The translations under genes and the position numbers were made by a program. DNA of 55,490 nucleotides from Rhizobiales bacterium Ga0077524 (GTDB lineage: Bacteria; Pseudomonadota; Alphaproteobacteria; Rhizobiales; Hyphomicrobiaceae), in contig LNDR01000409.1 of the NCBI GenBank assembly GCA_001464755.1, positions 1 through 55,490 on the forward strand. Reading direction: 5' to 3'. This document shows, one piece after another, positions 1-8,547 of this stretch; within the stretch, counting starts at the first letter, position 1; every line of letters starts with the position of its first letter. The notes beneath the pieces were generated by a model, which saw only the letters and a program-made list of their open reading frames with translations, did no database searches and was not told the origin of the DNA.

Positions 1-1
1 G

Positions 2-70
2 CGGCGCATGATCGAGCGCGACGGCGATCGCCTGACGCCCCGCGCCGTAGTCGCTCAAGCCCTCGGATGA
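2..70 (+). CDS. C-terminal end of an unidentified gene (partial)
   Basis: An open frame runs in from the left edge and stops at the TGA at 68-70, leaving 22 residues that end DRLTPRAVVAQALG. The piece is too short to assign to a family. Its stop overlaps an ATG at 67-69 in an ATGA arrangement, which is typical of translationally coupled genes and suggests it lies upstream of the small membrane proteins in one operon. It is read as a real gene end only because of that overlap and the unbroken frame. Confidence 0.35.
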   Translation, partial: RRMIERDGDRLTPRAVVAQALG

Positions 71-118
71 AACCCTACATCAAGTCGGAACTGAGCCGGC
101 CGCTGGCCGTTGTCCCAC

Positions 119-286
119 ATGGTCGGCATAGGCCTTCTCGTGCTGCTGATTCCAACGACTGCATGGCTCTGGCCGCTCGGCGTGGGCGCATTGGCGTCGG
201 CGGTCATGATCCTCGTCGCGACGTGGGAGACACTCTCGCTGCGGTCTGATCATCCGGCGGTTCGGATGACGAATGGAGGAGCGTAA
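119..286 (+). CDS. Small membrane protein, possibly frame-broken at its 5' end
   Basis: A 55-residue frame starting MVGIGLLVLLIPTTAW encodes two hydrophobic stretches (about residues 3-14 and 19-34), so it is probably an inner-membrane protein. Its TAA overlaps the ATG of the next gene (TAATG), which supports it being translated. The ATG at 67, coupled to the upstream stop, opens a different frame that reads MKPYIKSELSRPLAVVPH and then turns into low-quality Arg-rich sequence. A single +1 shift between about 95 and 118 would join the two into one 72-73 residue protein. Either the true start is 119 (or TTG 110), or there is a one-base indel here. No family is recognised. Confidence 0.45.
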   Translation: MVGIGLLVLLIPTTAWLWPLGVGALASAVMILVATWETLSLRSDHPAVRMTNGGA

Positions 287-546
287 TGCACACGCTACGG
301 ATGGTTGTTGGCGGCTTGGTTTTGTTGGGCATCTTCCTGGGTGCGGCCAAAGTTCTCGGTGGCCCGTCCTGGTCGATCCAGCGCGCATCGCAGATGTTCA
401 TTCCCGTCTGGTTCGTCGTCGCGCTCGGCAACATGCTGGTCGGTATGTTCAGCGCGGGCATTCCCTTTCTGACCGAGTTGCTCGTGCTCGTCGTCGTATT
501 TGGCGTCCCAGCGGCTGCCGCTTGGTACGTCGGCCAACGCACGTAG
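286..546 (+). CDS. Small three-helix membrane protein of unknown function
   Basis: The 86-residue product begins MHTLRMVVGGLVLLGIFLGA and has three hydrophobic segments at about residues 5-22, 38-58 and 63-80, with few charged residues. Its ATG overlaps the stop of the preceding small membrane gene, and a GGAGGAG-like ribosome site (274-281) lies just upstream. Next comes an exported NTF2-like protein, so the three may form one operon. I do not recognise the family. Translation is supported by the coupling, the ribosome site and the membrane-protein composition. Confidence 0.65.
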   Translation: MHTLRMVVGGLVLLGIFLGAAKVLGGPSWSIQRASQMFIPVWFVVALGNMLVGMFSAGIPFLTELLVLVVVFGVPAAAAWYVGQRT

Positions 547-579
547 CGGCTGGATCATGACGTGTGGAGGTTGTCTCCG

Positions 580-990
580 ATGATAGTCAATCGCCGCGCC
601 CTGGTCGTAGCGCTTCTTACAGCGTCGGCTGCGCCACGGATAGCGTTGAGCCAGACCGCCGCCGATCCCGATACGGCAGCCGCCATCGTTCGGGCCCTGC
701 TCGACGCCATGGAGGCCAACGACGCCGACCGCATCCGCAGCGCATTTGGACCCGACGCCACGCAAGCCTACGGTGACGGCGCGAAGAAATCCGGGGAGGT
801 GTTCTCACGCTGGCTCAAGAGCGACATCATCGATCTCCAAGGACGCGTGTCGAACCCCCAACTGACGGCGAATGGAAACGAAGTGGTTGTCACGGGGCGG
901 TACCAGAACAATTTCGGCTACTCCAGCGCCGCGAACTTCCTCTTCAAAGTTGCCGACGGTCGGATCGTGAGTTGGCAGATGCGCTACTGA
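580..990 (+). CDS. Exported NTF2/SnoaL-like small protein
   Basis: The 136-residue product starts at ATG 580, placed by the TGGAGG at 565-570. A GTG at 562 in the same frame would add six residues. Residues 1-26 look like a signal peptide (MIVNRRALVVALLTASAAPR then ALSQ). The NRR pair before the hydrophobic run could even be a Tat signal, though it is weak. The mature part begins with a helix typical of NTF2-like proteins (TAAAIVRALLDAMEANDADRI), followed by strands ending FLFKVADGRIVSWQMRY. Such domains are cone-shaped ligand pockets or binding domains, so no reaction can be assigned. It faces the opgH-DUF2306 operon convergently, 22 bp away. Confidence 0.75.
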   Translation: MIVNRRALVVALLTASAAPRIALSQTAADPDTAAAIVRALLDAMEANDADRIRSAFGPDATQAYGDGAKKSGEVFSRWLKSDIIDLQGRVSNPQLTANGNEVVVTGRYQNNFGYSSAANFLFKVADGRIVSWQMRY

Positions 991-1012
991 CAGTACTGAT
1001 TGGGATGGAAAG

Positions 1013-1411
1013 TCAGCCCCCGAACACCACGGCGTGCATGATCCGACCGGGCAGCAGCGTGAACAGGCCGGCCACGACCAGTGCACCCACGAACATGCCG
1101 ACCATGCTGAAGCGGTGCCGGCGAATGTTCCCGCGCCGCGCCGCCATGAGCGCGATCGGCAGCGTCACCAGCACCTGGATCGACAGCAGGTGGATCAGGC
1201 TGAGCCCGTTCCACTGGTTGATTTCGCTGATCCAGAACGATGAGACGGCGACGAGTATCATCGCTGCGGCCCACGTATAGCCGAGTGCGCGGTGCAACGA
1301 TCCGCCCTTGCGCCGCGCCAGCTGCACGATACCGAGCACGAACGCGGCCATCGCCGCGAAAGCGTGAATCTGTATGGCGGGAGATGCGCTGAGCAGCGGG
1401 GTGAGCGTCAT
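1013..1411 (-). CDS. DUF2306-type membrane protein
   Basis: This 132-residue protein starts MTLTPLLSASPAIQIHAFAA and has four hydrophobic helices at about residues 12-32, 45-63, 72-90 and 105-125. The pattern (a His in the first helix, a RKGG.LHRALGY loop, and an RRHRFSM loop before the last helix) fits the DUF2306 family of small integral membrane proteins, whose function is not established. Its ATG overlaps the opgH stop (ATGA, 1408-1411), so it is translationally coupled to opgH and probably works in the same envelope. A longer frame upstream exists but is the shadow of opgH. Confidence 0.8.
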   Translation of the reverse strand: MTLTPLLSASPAIQIHAFAAMAAFVLGIVQLARRKGGSLHRALGYTWAAAMILVAVSSFWISEINQWNGLSLIHLLSIQVLVTLPIALMAARRGNIRRHRFSMVGMFVGALVVAGLFTLLPGRIMHAVVFGG

Positions 1412-3216
1412 GCTGCCCCCTGCACCGCCTTCACTTCCTTCGGCGTCACGAAATCCTCCGGGATGCCGGCGATGCCATTCCGCTGCATCCACCGCCCAAG
1501 TGCGGGCGACGCCGTGATCACCGCGAACGGGATGGCGAGCAGATATCCTGCGGTCAGCGGCAGGCTCCACCAGAACGCGGCCGGCGAGATCCAGTAGAGC
1601 AGGCTGCACAGCACCGCGCCGAACAGTGTCTGCGGCCACAGGTTCTCCGCCGCCGTTGTCCAAGAGATGCCATAGGCATCGCGCGACTGCCCGCCCCAGA
1701 CGACCGACTTACCGAACGCCAGACCGATCATGAACACCGTCGTCCGGAAGCTCGAAACGGCGCCCTGCAGGAACGAGAACACGATCTCGATCGCCGCCGA
1801 GACCGCAAAGCGCAGCGGCCCGCCGAACGTCGCCACGCCACCTTTGGTCAGCACGGCGTCGATCAAGCCCGCGATCTTCGGGCTCAGGTACATCGCGAAG
1901 AACACGATGTAGAGGCCGATCGCGAGACCAGTCGGGTAGTCGGCGATGCCCTGTGCCTCCCAGGCCGACAACGGAAGCGAGCCGATCATGAACGTCCACG
2001 CCGGCAGGCCGAGGAACATCAGCACCGCCCAGACGAGCTGGAACCGGCTCATCGGCTTCAAGCCCGGCAGGTCGAGCAGTTTGACGTACTGCATGTTGCC
2101 CTGGCACCAGCGCACATCGCGCTTGGCGAAGTCGAGCATCGTCGGTGGGTTTTCTTCCCACGAGCCACCCTCGAACGGCAGCACGCGCACCTCGTAGCCC
2201 GCGCGGCGCATCAAAGTGGCCTCGACCTGATCGTGCGAGAGGACGTGTCCGCCCAGCGGCGGCTTGCCGGGCAGGATCGGCAGCTCGCACTCCTCGACGA
2301 ACGGCTTGATACGCACGACCGCGTTGTGGCCCCAGAACGGACCGCAATCACCGACCCACCACGCCTGCCCCATCGTGTACGACCGCATGCCGTGGCGCAT
2401 GCCGAACTGGAAGATCCGCGCGAACGCGCTGCTCGACGGCATGCCGACGACCAGCGTCTGCACGAGGCCGAGTCTTGGGTGCGCCTGCATCATACGCACG
2501 ATCTTGACGATCGCCTCGCCGGACATCACGCTGTCGGCGTCGAGCGGCACCATCAGCTCGAAATTGCGGCCCCACCGGTCGCAGAACTCGCGCACGTTGC
2601 CGGCCTTGAAGCCGGAGTTGTCCGTGCGCCGCCGATAGGTGATGCGGTCGCCGTCCTTGTCCTCGACCTGCCATGCCGCGACGCCTTTCGCCTCGGCGTC
2701 GGCCACATCCGCCACGTTGGTATCGGAGAGGATGAAATAGCTGAAGGCGGCGCCCTGTCCGGTCGCATCGACCGAGGCCTTGATCGTCTTCATCCGCAGG
2801 ATCGCGCGCGCCGGGTCCTCGTTGCGCACCGTCATGAAAATCGCGGTTTTGGTGGTGATCGGCGTCGGCAGGTCTCCCGCAGCCGCGAACGGCGCGACCT
2901 CGCCTGCCGGGTCCTTGTGCACATGCAGCAGCCACAGCCCGATGGCCGCGTTCCAGAATCCGAGCACGGTCCACGGCGTTCCGATCGCAAAGCAGGCCAG
3001 CAGTACGTAGTCGAGCACGGTCCAGCCGCCGGCACCCAGGATCGCAGCCGCCGCCCACATCATGGCGAGCCACGTAACGACGTTGAGAGCGAGGACGAGC
3101 CGGCGGCGGCGGGATAGCTCAGCGTTTGCCTGCAGCCCAGTCGGTACGCTATGGCTCGGATTGGCGAGAATGGCGCGTCCGGGAAGCGGGCGTGCGATAT
3201 CGGCACTATCGGTCAT
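1408..3216 (-). CDS. opgH: Glucans biosynthesis glucosyltransferase H (OpgH/MdoH)
   Basis: This inner-membrane family-2 glycosyltransferase builds the backbone of osmoregulated periplasmic glucans from UDP-glucose. The 602-residue product has two N-terminal membrane helices (about 39-61 and 67-92), then a cytoplasmic GT2 domain. Visible motifs are the nucleotide-binding DAD at 226-228, a SHDQVEA acid motif near 329 and the processive-enzyme signature RDVRWCQGN (366-374). Several membrane helices follow up to about residue 580. It is shorter than the E. coli protein (about 850 residues), as is usual in alphaproteobacteria. The periplasmic partner opgG, often the upstream gene, is absent: the gene opens divergently from a dehydrogenase. 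The ATG at 3216 is the first Met of the frame. Confidence 0.93.
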   Translation of the reverse strand: MTDSADIARPLPGRAILANPSHSVPTGLQANAELSRRRRLVLALNVVTWLAMMWAAAAILGAGGWTVLDYVLLACFAIGTPWTVLGFWNAAIGLWLLHVHKDPAGEVAPFAAAGDLPTPITTKTAIFMTVRNEDPARAILRMKTIKASVDATGQGAAFSYFILSDTNVADVADAEAKGVAAWQVEDKDGDRITYRRRTDNSGFKAGNVREFCDRWGRNFELMVPLDADSVMSGEAIVKIVRMMQAHPRLGLVQTLVVGMPSSSAFARIFQFGMRHGMRSYTMGQAWWVGDCGPFWGHNAVVRIKPFVEECELPILPGKPPLGGHVLSHDQVEATLMRRAGYEVRVLPFEGGSWEENPPTMLDFAKRDVRWCQGNMQYVKLLDLPGLKPMSRFQLVWAVLMFLGLPAWTFMIGSLPLSAWEAQGIADYPTGLAIGLYIVFFAMYLSPKIAGLIDAVLTKGGVATFGGPLRFAVSAAIEIVFSFLQGAVSSFRTTVFMIGLAFGKSVVWGGQSRDAYGISWTTAAENLWPQTLFGAVLCSLLYWISPAAFWWSLPLTAGYLLAIPFAVITASPALGRWMQRNGIAGIPEDFVTPKEVKAVQGAA

Positions 3217-3360
3217 GGTGCGCGGGGCCGTTGGTTGCTGCGGGGGATCGGGTCACTGGTCTCAGTCTCGAGAGGCGCGTTCTTCCATCACAAGGCCGCT
3301 GAACGACCCATGAATGAGAATGCGAGCATACCCCAACGCCGCTCGACGGGGATAAGACGC

Positions 3361-4326
3361 ATGGCGCGTTCGATTTGGTATACGCAACCGGGCGTGGCGG
3401 AAATGCGGACGGCGCCGCTCTCAGCGCCAGCAGCCGGCACGGCTTTGGTGAAAACACTGTTCACCGGAATTAGCCGGGGGACCGAGCGTCTGGTTATGTC
3501 TGGTGCCGTTCCCGACGCCGAGAAGGCTCGGATGCGCGCGCCGATGCAGGAGGGGGAGTTCCCGTTCCCCGTGAAGTACGGCTACTGCGCCGTGGGCACC
3601 GTCGAGATCGGCCCCGCCGACCTGACGGGCCGCACGGTCTTCTGCCTGCACCCCCATCAGGACCAGTTTATCGCCCCGGTCGGCATGCTTGTGCCTATCC
3701 CCGACGGCATCCCCGCCCGCCGAGCGACGCTCGCAGCGAACATGGAGACGGCACTCAACGCGCTGTGGGATTCGGGCGCCGGCCCGGCCGACCGCATCGT
3801 CGTCGTCGGCGCCGGCATCGTCGGGCTCATGGTCACGGCCCTATCGGCCCGCATCCCCGGCGCCGATGTCAGCGTGATCGATGTCGCCGACGATCGCCGG
3901 GGCCTCGTCGAGAGCTTCGGGGCCAAGTTCGCGACGGAAGCTTCGCAGGCCTCCGCTGGCGCCGATGTCGTCTTCCACACCTCGGTCTCGGCCGCAGGCC
4001 TGAACACGGCCATCGCCTGCGCGGGCCTTGAGGGCACCGTCGTCGAGATGTCGTGGTACGGCGACCGCGAGGTGCCGGTCCGGCTCGGTGGCGCCTTCCA
4101 CAGCCAGCGCCTCAAGCTCGTCTCGTCACAGGTCGGTCAGATCTCACCCGGCCACCGCCCCCGCTGGGACTACCGCCGCCGCATCGAGGCCGCCCTCCAC
4201 CTCCTCGCCGACGATCGCCTCGACGCCCTGGTCGCCGACGAGATCGCCCTCGCCGACGCCGTGACGGAGCTGCCGCGCATTCTAGGCCCCGGCGCCAGCG
4301 GCCTAGCGCCGGTGATTAGGTATTGA
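3361..4326 (+). CDS. Zinc-type alcohol dehydrogenase-like oxidoreductase (MDR family)
   Basis: A medium-chain dehydrogenase/reductase-like protein of 321 residues if started at ATG 3361 (MARSIWYTQPGVAEMRTAPL). An in-frame ATG at 3310 would add 17 residues. The N-terminal part contains the family phrase LVKTLFTGISRGTERLV. A Rossmann motif (VVVGAGIVGLMV) sits near residues 146-157, consistent with NAD(P) binding. The four-cysteine structural zinc site of classical alcohol dehydrogenases is not visible, so zinc dependence is doubtful. It is divergent from opgH across roughly 140 bp and convergent with an amidohydrolase. The substrate cannot be told from the sequence; related proteins are annotated simply as COG1063 dehydrogenases. 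Confidence 0.8.
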   Translation: MARSIWYTQPGVAEMRTAPLSAPAAGTALVKTLFTGISRGTERLVMSGAVPDAEKARMRAPMQEGEFPFPVKYGYCAVGTVEIGPADLTGRTVFCLHPHQDQFIAPVGMLVPIPDGIPARRATLAANMETALNALWDSGAGPADRIVVVGAGIVGLMVTALSARIPGADVSVIDVADDRRGLVESFGAKFATEASQASAGADVVFHTSVSAAGLNTAIACAGLEGTVVEMSWYGDREVPVRLGGAFHSQRLKLVSSQVGQISPGHRPRWDYRRRIEAALHLLADDRLDALVADEIALADAVTELPRILGPGASGLAPVIRY

Positions 4327-4355
4327 CGATTGTTCGTGTTCCCGGTCGAAGCACG

Positions 4356-4466
4356 CCCCGTCGCTGGCGGCCGGCTCCCCGCCAGGGGTGTCGCTAGCGA
4401 CCACTCAAAAGTCCCCGTCGCTGACGGCCGGCTCCCCGCCAGGGGTGTCGCCAGCGACCACTTAAA
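4356..4466. repeat. Two tandem copies of a 57-bp hairpin repeat between convergent genes
   Basis: Two near-identical units begin at 4356 and 4413 (period 57) with only a few mismatches. Each starts CCCCGTCGCTG and runs through CCGGCTCCCCGCCAGGGG to GCGACCACT. In unit 1, CTGGCGG (4364-4370) pairs with CCGCCAG (4379-4385) across 8 bases, and GTCGCTAGCGAC (4390-4401) is a perfect 12-bp palindrome. The block fills the gap between two converging genes, so it could act as a bidirectional terminator or be a dispersed palindromic element. No poly-T tract follows. The repeat and hairpins are seen directly; the function is inferred. Confidence 0.8.
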
Positions 4467-4470
4467 GAGC

Positions 4471-5310
4471 CTACCCCTTCTTCGGCTCCCATCGATAGGC
4501 CTTGGCGCAGGCGCCGCCCATCAGCATCGCCCGCTCGCTGGCGGAGAGCCGCTTCGTCTCGACGAACGGCCGCACCGCTTGCTCGTAGTTCACGACGGCA
4601 GCAGCGCGCGTCCAGTCCGTCCCCCACAGGCACCGCTCGAAGCCCCACGCATCGAACACGCGCGCCAGCGGGTCCCAGATATCGTTGAACGGATACGCCT
4701 CCTTCGACAGCGTGCATGCACCGCTCACCTTGATTACCGCGTTCTTGCGCTTCGCAAGTTCGATCACCTTCGGCAGATCGGCCCACGGCTTGTCGGGCGC
4801 TGGCGGCGTGCGCGGCTGCATGAGGGCGAGATGGTCGAGGATGAAGCGCGTGTCGGGATGCCGATCGACCAGCGCCGTGCCGACGTCGAGATTGCCCCAA
4901 CACAGCATGTTGAGCGGCAGATCGTGCTTCACCACCGCCTTGCAGATCCGGTCGAGACCTGGATCAGTCGCAGTGCGCTTCCCCTCCGGATAAAGCATGA
5001 TGCGCACGCCGACGGCGCCCGGCACCTTCTTCCACTCGGCGATCACCTCCTCGACGGCCGGATCGTCCGGATTGACCGGCTTTACGATCGCCATCCGCCC
5101 GGGATGTGCCTTCTGCACCTCGATCGCGTAGCTCGCATCGTACTGGTAGAGCGAGAACGCAGAGATGAAGATCGCGCCGTCGACGCCCACCGCGTCCATC
5201 GCCGCCACCATCTCGTCGCCCGTCACATGCGGCGGCCAGTTCGGAACGCTATGCCACGGCCGTTTCGGCGTGTTCGCCTCGTAGGCATGGACCTGTGAGT
5301 CGATGATCAT
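4471..5310 (-). CDS. Amidohydrolase of the COG3618 (PDC/lactone hydrolase-like) family
   Basis: A TIM-barrel metal hydrolase of 279 residues that resembles 2-pyrone-4,6-dicarboxylate lactonases and other COG3618 enzymes. The N-terminus MIIDSQVHAYE carries only the second His of the usual HxH pair (QVH), a variant known in this family. Later barrel strands end in FILDHLALMQP and in CLWGTDWTRA, where the His and Asp would sit at the metal centre. There is no signal peptide, so it is probably cytoplasmic. Substrates in the family are lactones, sugar acids or aromatic breakdown products; which one applies here cannot be told. The start ATG at 5310 is the first Met of the frame. Confidence 0.8.
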   Translation of the reverse strand: MIIDSQVHAYEANTPKRPWHSVPNWPPHVTGDEMVAAMDAVGVDGAIFISAFSLYQYDASYAIEVQKAHPGRMAIVKPVNPDDPAVEEVIAEWKKVPGAVGVRIMLYPEGKRTATDPGLDRICKAVVKHDLPLNMLCWGNLDVGTALVDRHPDTRFILDHLALMQPRTPPAPDKPWADLPKVIELAKRKNAVIKVSGACTLSKEAYPFNDIWDPLARVFDAWGFERCLWGTDWTRAAAVVNYEQAVRPFVETKRLSASERAMLMGGACAKAYRWEPKKG

Positions 5311-5772
5311 GGGCGGCGCTCCTGTGCGCGAGATGAGATGCCCCTATCGCAGCAGGTTGGGCGGGGAGAGTCTAGAAGCTCATGAAGCTGTCATCCCGGT
5401 GCTTGCCTGCCCCGGTGCAGACCGGGGTCACCGGGACCCATCGGCCGACAAGCTCAGGCCACGTAATGAAACACTCTGCTCTGAGCTGCCGCGCTTTTTA
5501 TCGTGCTGATTGGATCGGATCGACGATTTCTCGAACAAACTATCGCCAATCTTGATCGGCCTCATGAAACGAGGAGGCGATATCCTGCAGAAGAATCCGA
5601 ATTGGATAAACAGACTGAGCGCTCGAATACACGCTTTCTAAGAAAATCGAGATATCGCGGGAAATGCGCCGAAGTGAAAGGCTTGGAGATGAAAATAACG
5701 CGCCTGATCGAGTGTAGCGCGCCTTCCATTTGTGCCGAATCTGAGATCTCGAGACGCGAGCCCAGGCCAAGC
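5311..5772. other. 462-bp intergenic stretch, partly AT-richer, no convincing gene
   Basis: This gap separates the amidohydrolase start from a divergent exported protein. From about 5470 to 5760 it is visibly richer in A/T than the rest of the window (for example the area around 5620-5700), which fits either promoter DNA or a recently acquired patch. A palindromic repeat lies at 5388-5441. Short frames such as 5303-5509 have unlikely composition and no ribosome site, and the long upstream extension of the YceI frame has no protein-like sequence before its signal peptide. I could not identify a confident -35/-10 pair. Confidence 0.6.
5388..5441. repeat. Intergenic palindromic repeat, family A, copy 1 (nested hairpin)
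   Basis: The element begins CTGTCATCCCGGTGCTTG and ends CACCGGGACCCAT, identical at both ends to a shorter copy at 16752-16783. TCCCGGTG (5394-5401) pairs with CACCGGGA (5429-5436). The loop carries an extra inner hairpin, CCCCGGT (5410-5416) with ACCGGGG (5421-5427), absent from the other copy. The shared ends and differing loops suggest a dispersed extragenic palindrome that has grown by an insertion. Whether it terminates transcription is inference. Confidence 0.75.
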
Positions 5773-6348
5773 ATGCCGCGGTACTCTTGTCTTTTCTTGC
5801 TTGCCTCTATTTCGGTCTTCCCCGCGCCGTCCGCTCAGGCTGCTCGCTATGTGTTCGATCAGAAGCGAACCGAGGTCCGCTTCGCCTATAAGATGGCATA
5901 TGCGACGCAACGAGGACGCTTTACGAAAGTAAGTGGCACGCTCGATTACAATCCGGCCTCGCCGGAGAAAAGCAAGGTCAGCGCGTCAATCGATGCGGCC
6001 AGTCTTACGGCTGGGGAAGCTTACGTCGAGCACGAGCTCAAGGGGGCAGCCTTCTTCAACGTGAAAGTTGCGCCCGTGATTTCATTCAAGAGCCTCGTCG
6101 TCAAACCGCGTTCGCCGTCCGCTGCAGAAATATCTGGCGAGATAACGATCAACGGGATGACCAGGCCGGTCACTCTGAATGTCAGCATCGCTCCTCACGA
6201 CGATCCGGCTCTCAAATACGATCGTGGTTCTCAGCGGTTCGTGGCCAAGACACGCATCCTGCGAAGCCAATTCAACATGACGAAATTCATGTCGGTGATT
6301 GACGATGAGGTCGAGCTTGAAATCGATGCGATCGTACGCCCGAAATAA
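5773..6348 (+). CDS. YceI-family periplasmic lipocalin-like protein
   Basis: The 191-residue product starts at ATG 5773, chosen because residues 1-23 form a clear signal peptide (MPRYSCLFLLASISVF then SAQA). The mature part opens ARYVFDQKRTEVRF and contains GEITINGMTRPVTLNV and FMSVIDDEVELEIDAIV, which match the YceI beta-barrel fold. YceI proteins bind amphipathic or isoprenoid molecules, and the family is periplasmic. The gene is less GC-rich than its neighbours and sits beside an AT-richer stretch, so it may have been acquired by transfer. Upstream in-frame Met codons exist but bring no sensible sequence. It is convergent with recQ. Confidence 0.85.
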   Translation: MPRYSCLFLLASISVFPAPSAQAARYVFDQKRTEVRFAYKMAYATQRGRFTKVSGTLDYNPASPEKSKVSASIDAASLTAGEAYVEHELKGAAFFNVKVAPVISFKSLVVKPRSPSAAEISGEITINGMTRPVTLNVSIAPHDDPALKYDRGSQRFVAKTRILRSQFNMTKFMSVIDDEVELEIDAIVRPK

Positions 6349-6438
6349 CGTCAGAGCGGTCTGGTTCTGGAGCGGGACTGCTGTCAGCGATGATGTCGCG
6401 GATCTTCACCTGTCTCGGAAACGGTCGAAGCGAAACCC

Positions 6439-8547
6439 CTACCCCACATCCGCCAGCAAACACTTCAATACCCCATAGCTGTACTGCCCATCCAACGCCG
6501 AGTGCGCCGGTCCGAGCTTCCCGCTGTCCACCGTCCCGCACCGCTCGAACGCAGCCAGGATCTCGTCGATCTCGGCCTCTTCCAGCCCCACCACGGCCCG
6601 CGCCTCGACCAGCCCCGCTTCGATCGCCTCGGCGAAATGCCCGAGCACGGTCGAAACCTCGATGCCGCGCCGCGCCCCAATGGCCTCGGCATCGAGCCCC
6701 TCGAGGTGCAGCGCCAGCGTCTGGTTCACGGTCGGCGAGAGCCGGTTTTCCAGCGTCGGATGCCGCTTGAACTGCCCGATCACCTCGAGCAGCGCGGCGC
6801 CGTAACGGGCGATCTTTCGCGTCCCGAGCCCGATGATGTCGCCGAGCTGCGCCTGGGTGGCGGGTCGCTTCTGCGCCAGCTCCACAAGCGTCTTGTCATG
6901 GCAGATGACGTAGGGCGGCAGATTGCCCTCGGCAGCGAGCCTCAGCCGAAGCGCCTTCAGGGCCTGATAGAGCCCGTCGTCCGCCGACGACACACGCCCA
7001 GCCGCCTCGCTCGCGCCCCGACCCGTGCGCGACGCCTTCTTGTCGGGCTCGGCCATCGCCTGCCGGCGCATACGAAACGTCTCTTCGCCCCTGAGCAGCG
7101 GGCGCGCCTTCTCGGTCAGGCCGAGCGTCCCATGGCCTTCCTCGTCGGAAGCGAGATGCCCGGCGGCCACGAGCTGCCGGAACAGCAGCCGCCACTCGGC
7201 CGCACCGACATCCTTGCCGACCCCGAACAAGGTCAGTTTGTCGTGCCCGTTACGGCGGATGCGCTCGTCGTCCTTGCCCGTCAGCACGTCGGTCACGTAG
7301 CCGACGCCGAAGCCCTGGCCCGTGCGATAGACAGCCGAGAGCGCTTTCCGCGCTAGCTCGGTCGCGTCGATGGTCGCCGGCGGGTTGAGGCAGTTGTCGC
7401 AGTTGCCGCACGGCTCCGGCAGCGTCTCGCCGAAATACGCGAGCAGCGCCTGCCGCCGGCACCCGGCCATCTCGCCGAGCCCGATCAGCGCGTCCAGCTT
7501 CTGGCGCTGCACGGCCTTGTGGGCCTCGCTCGCCTCGGATTGTGCGAGCCACTGCCGCTGCGTGACGATGTCCTGCAGCCCATAGGCCATCCAGGCGTTC
7601 GCGGGCTCGCCGTCACGCCCCGCGCGGCCGGTCTCCTGGTAGTAGGCCTCGAGCGACTTCGGCAAATTGAGATGCGCGACGAACCGCACGTCTGGCTTGT
7701 CGATGCCCATGCCGAACGCAATCGTCGCAACCACGATCAGCCCGTCCTCTTTCAGGAACCGCTGCTGCGCGATGCGCCGCTCGTCCGCCGCCATGCCGCC
7801 GTGATAGGCGACCGCCTGTCGGCCTTTGCGGGAAAGCCACTGCGCCGTCTCCTCGACGCTCTTGCGCGTCAGGCAATAGACGACGCCCGCATCCGCCGGA
7901 TGCTCTGACGAGATGAACTGCCAAAGGCGCTCCCGCGCCCCCATCGAACCCATCTCTGCAATCGTGTAGCGGATGTTCGGACGGTCGAAGCTGGCCACGA
8001 ACCGGCGGCGCGTTCGCTGGTCCGCCGTTGCGGTGAGCGCAATGCGCGGCACACTCGGGAAACGCTCGGCGAGAATCCCGAGCCGCCGGTACTCCGGCCG
8101 GAAGTCGTGGCCCCACTGCGAGACGCAATGCGCCTCGTCGATGGCGATCACCGAGATGGTCGACCGCGCCAGCATGTCGAGCGTACGGTCCTGCACCAGC
8201 CGTTCGGGCGCAACGTAGAGTACGTCCAGCGTGCCGGATGCGATCGCCCCTTCCACCTCGCGCTGAGCCCGCGCCTCCAGCGACGAGTTGAGGAACGCTG
8301 CGCGAACGCCGAGCTCTCTCAGTGCGTCGACTTGATCCTGCATCAGAGCGATCAGCGGCGAGACGACGATGCCGACCCCCGGCCGGACCAGCGCCGGTAT
8401 CTGGTAGCAGAGCGATTTTCCACCGCCGGTCGGCATCAGGACGAGTGCGTCCGAGCCCTCCACCAGCGTTTTGATGATTGCGCCCTGCTCCAAACGGAAG
8501 CTCTTGTATCCAAAGACACTTTCGAGAATCCGTTGGGCCTCGTGCAT
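6439..8547 (-). CDS. recQ: ATP-dependent DNA helicase RecQ, with an apparent short internal loss
   Basis: A 3'-5' DNA helicase that acts in recombination and fork repair, 702 residues from ATG 8547 (GGAGA lies 8 bases upstream; ATG 8607 is possible). Visible motifs are Walker A TGGGKS (about 40-45), DEAH (137-140), TAT (172-174), [10 protein letters not shown], the zinc cluster CRRQ..CGNCDNC and an HRDC domain near the C-terminal third. Between TATADQRTR and SFDRPNIRY there are only five residues (RRFVA), where E. coli RecQ has about seventeen. About 12 residues (36 bp) of the helix linking the two RecA domains therefore seem missing, with the frame kept. The C-terminus carries an extra helix-turn-helix-like region. 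Activity of this version is uncertain. Confidence 0.9.
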   Translation of the reverse strand: MHEAQRILESVFGYKSFRLEQGAIIKTLVEGSDALVLMPTGGGKSLCYQIPALVRPGVGIVVSPLIALMQDQVDALRELGVRAAFLNSSLEARAQREVEGAIASGTLDVLYVAPERLVQDRTLDMLARSTISVIAIDEAHCVSQWGHDFRPEYRRLGILAERFPSVPRIALTATADQRTRRRFVASFDRPNIRYTIAEMGSMGARERLWQFISSEHPADAGVVYCLTRKSVEETAQWLSRKGRQAVAYHGGMAADERRIAQQRFLKEDGLIVVATIAFGMGIDKPDVRFVAHLNLPKSLEAYYQETGRAGRDGEPANAWMAYGLQDIVTQRQWLAQSEASEAHKAVQRQKLDALIGLGEMAGCRRQALLAYFGETLPEPCGNCDNCLNPPATIDATELARKALSAVYRTGQGFGVGYVTDVLTGKDDERIRRNGHDKLTLFGVGKDVGAAEWRLLFRQLVAAGHLASDEEGHGTLGLTEKARPLLRGEETFRMRRQAMAEPDKKASRTGRGASEAAGRVSSADDGLYQALKALRLRLAAEGNLPPYVICHDKTLVELAQKRPATQAQLGDIIGLGTRKIARYGAALLEVIGQFKRHPTLENRLSPTVNQTLALHLEGLDAEAIGARRGIEVSTVLGHFAEAIEAGLVEARAVVGLEEAEIDEILAAFERCGTVDSGKLGPAHSALDGQYSYGVLKCLLADVG

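Noticed and set aside
5303-5509. A 68-codon open frame in the gap before the YceI gene
   Set aside because: It crosses the family-A repeat, has no ribosome site and resembles no protein.
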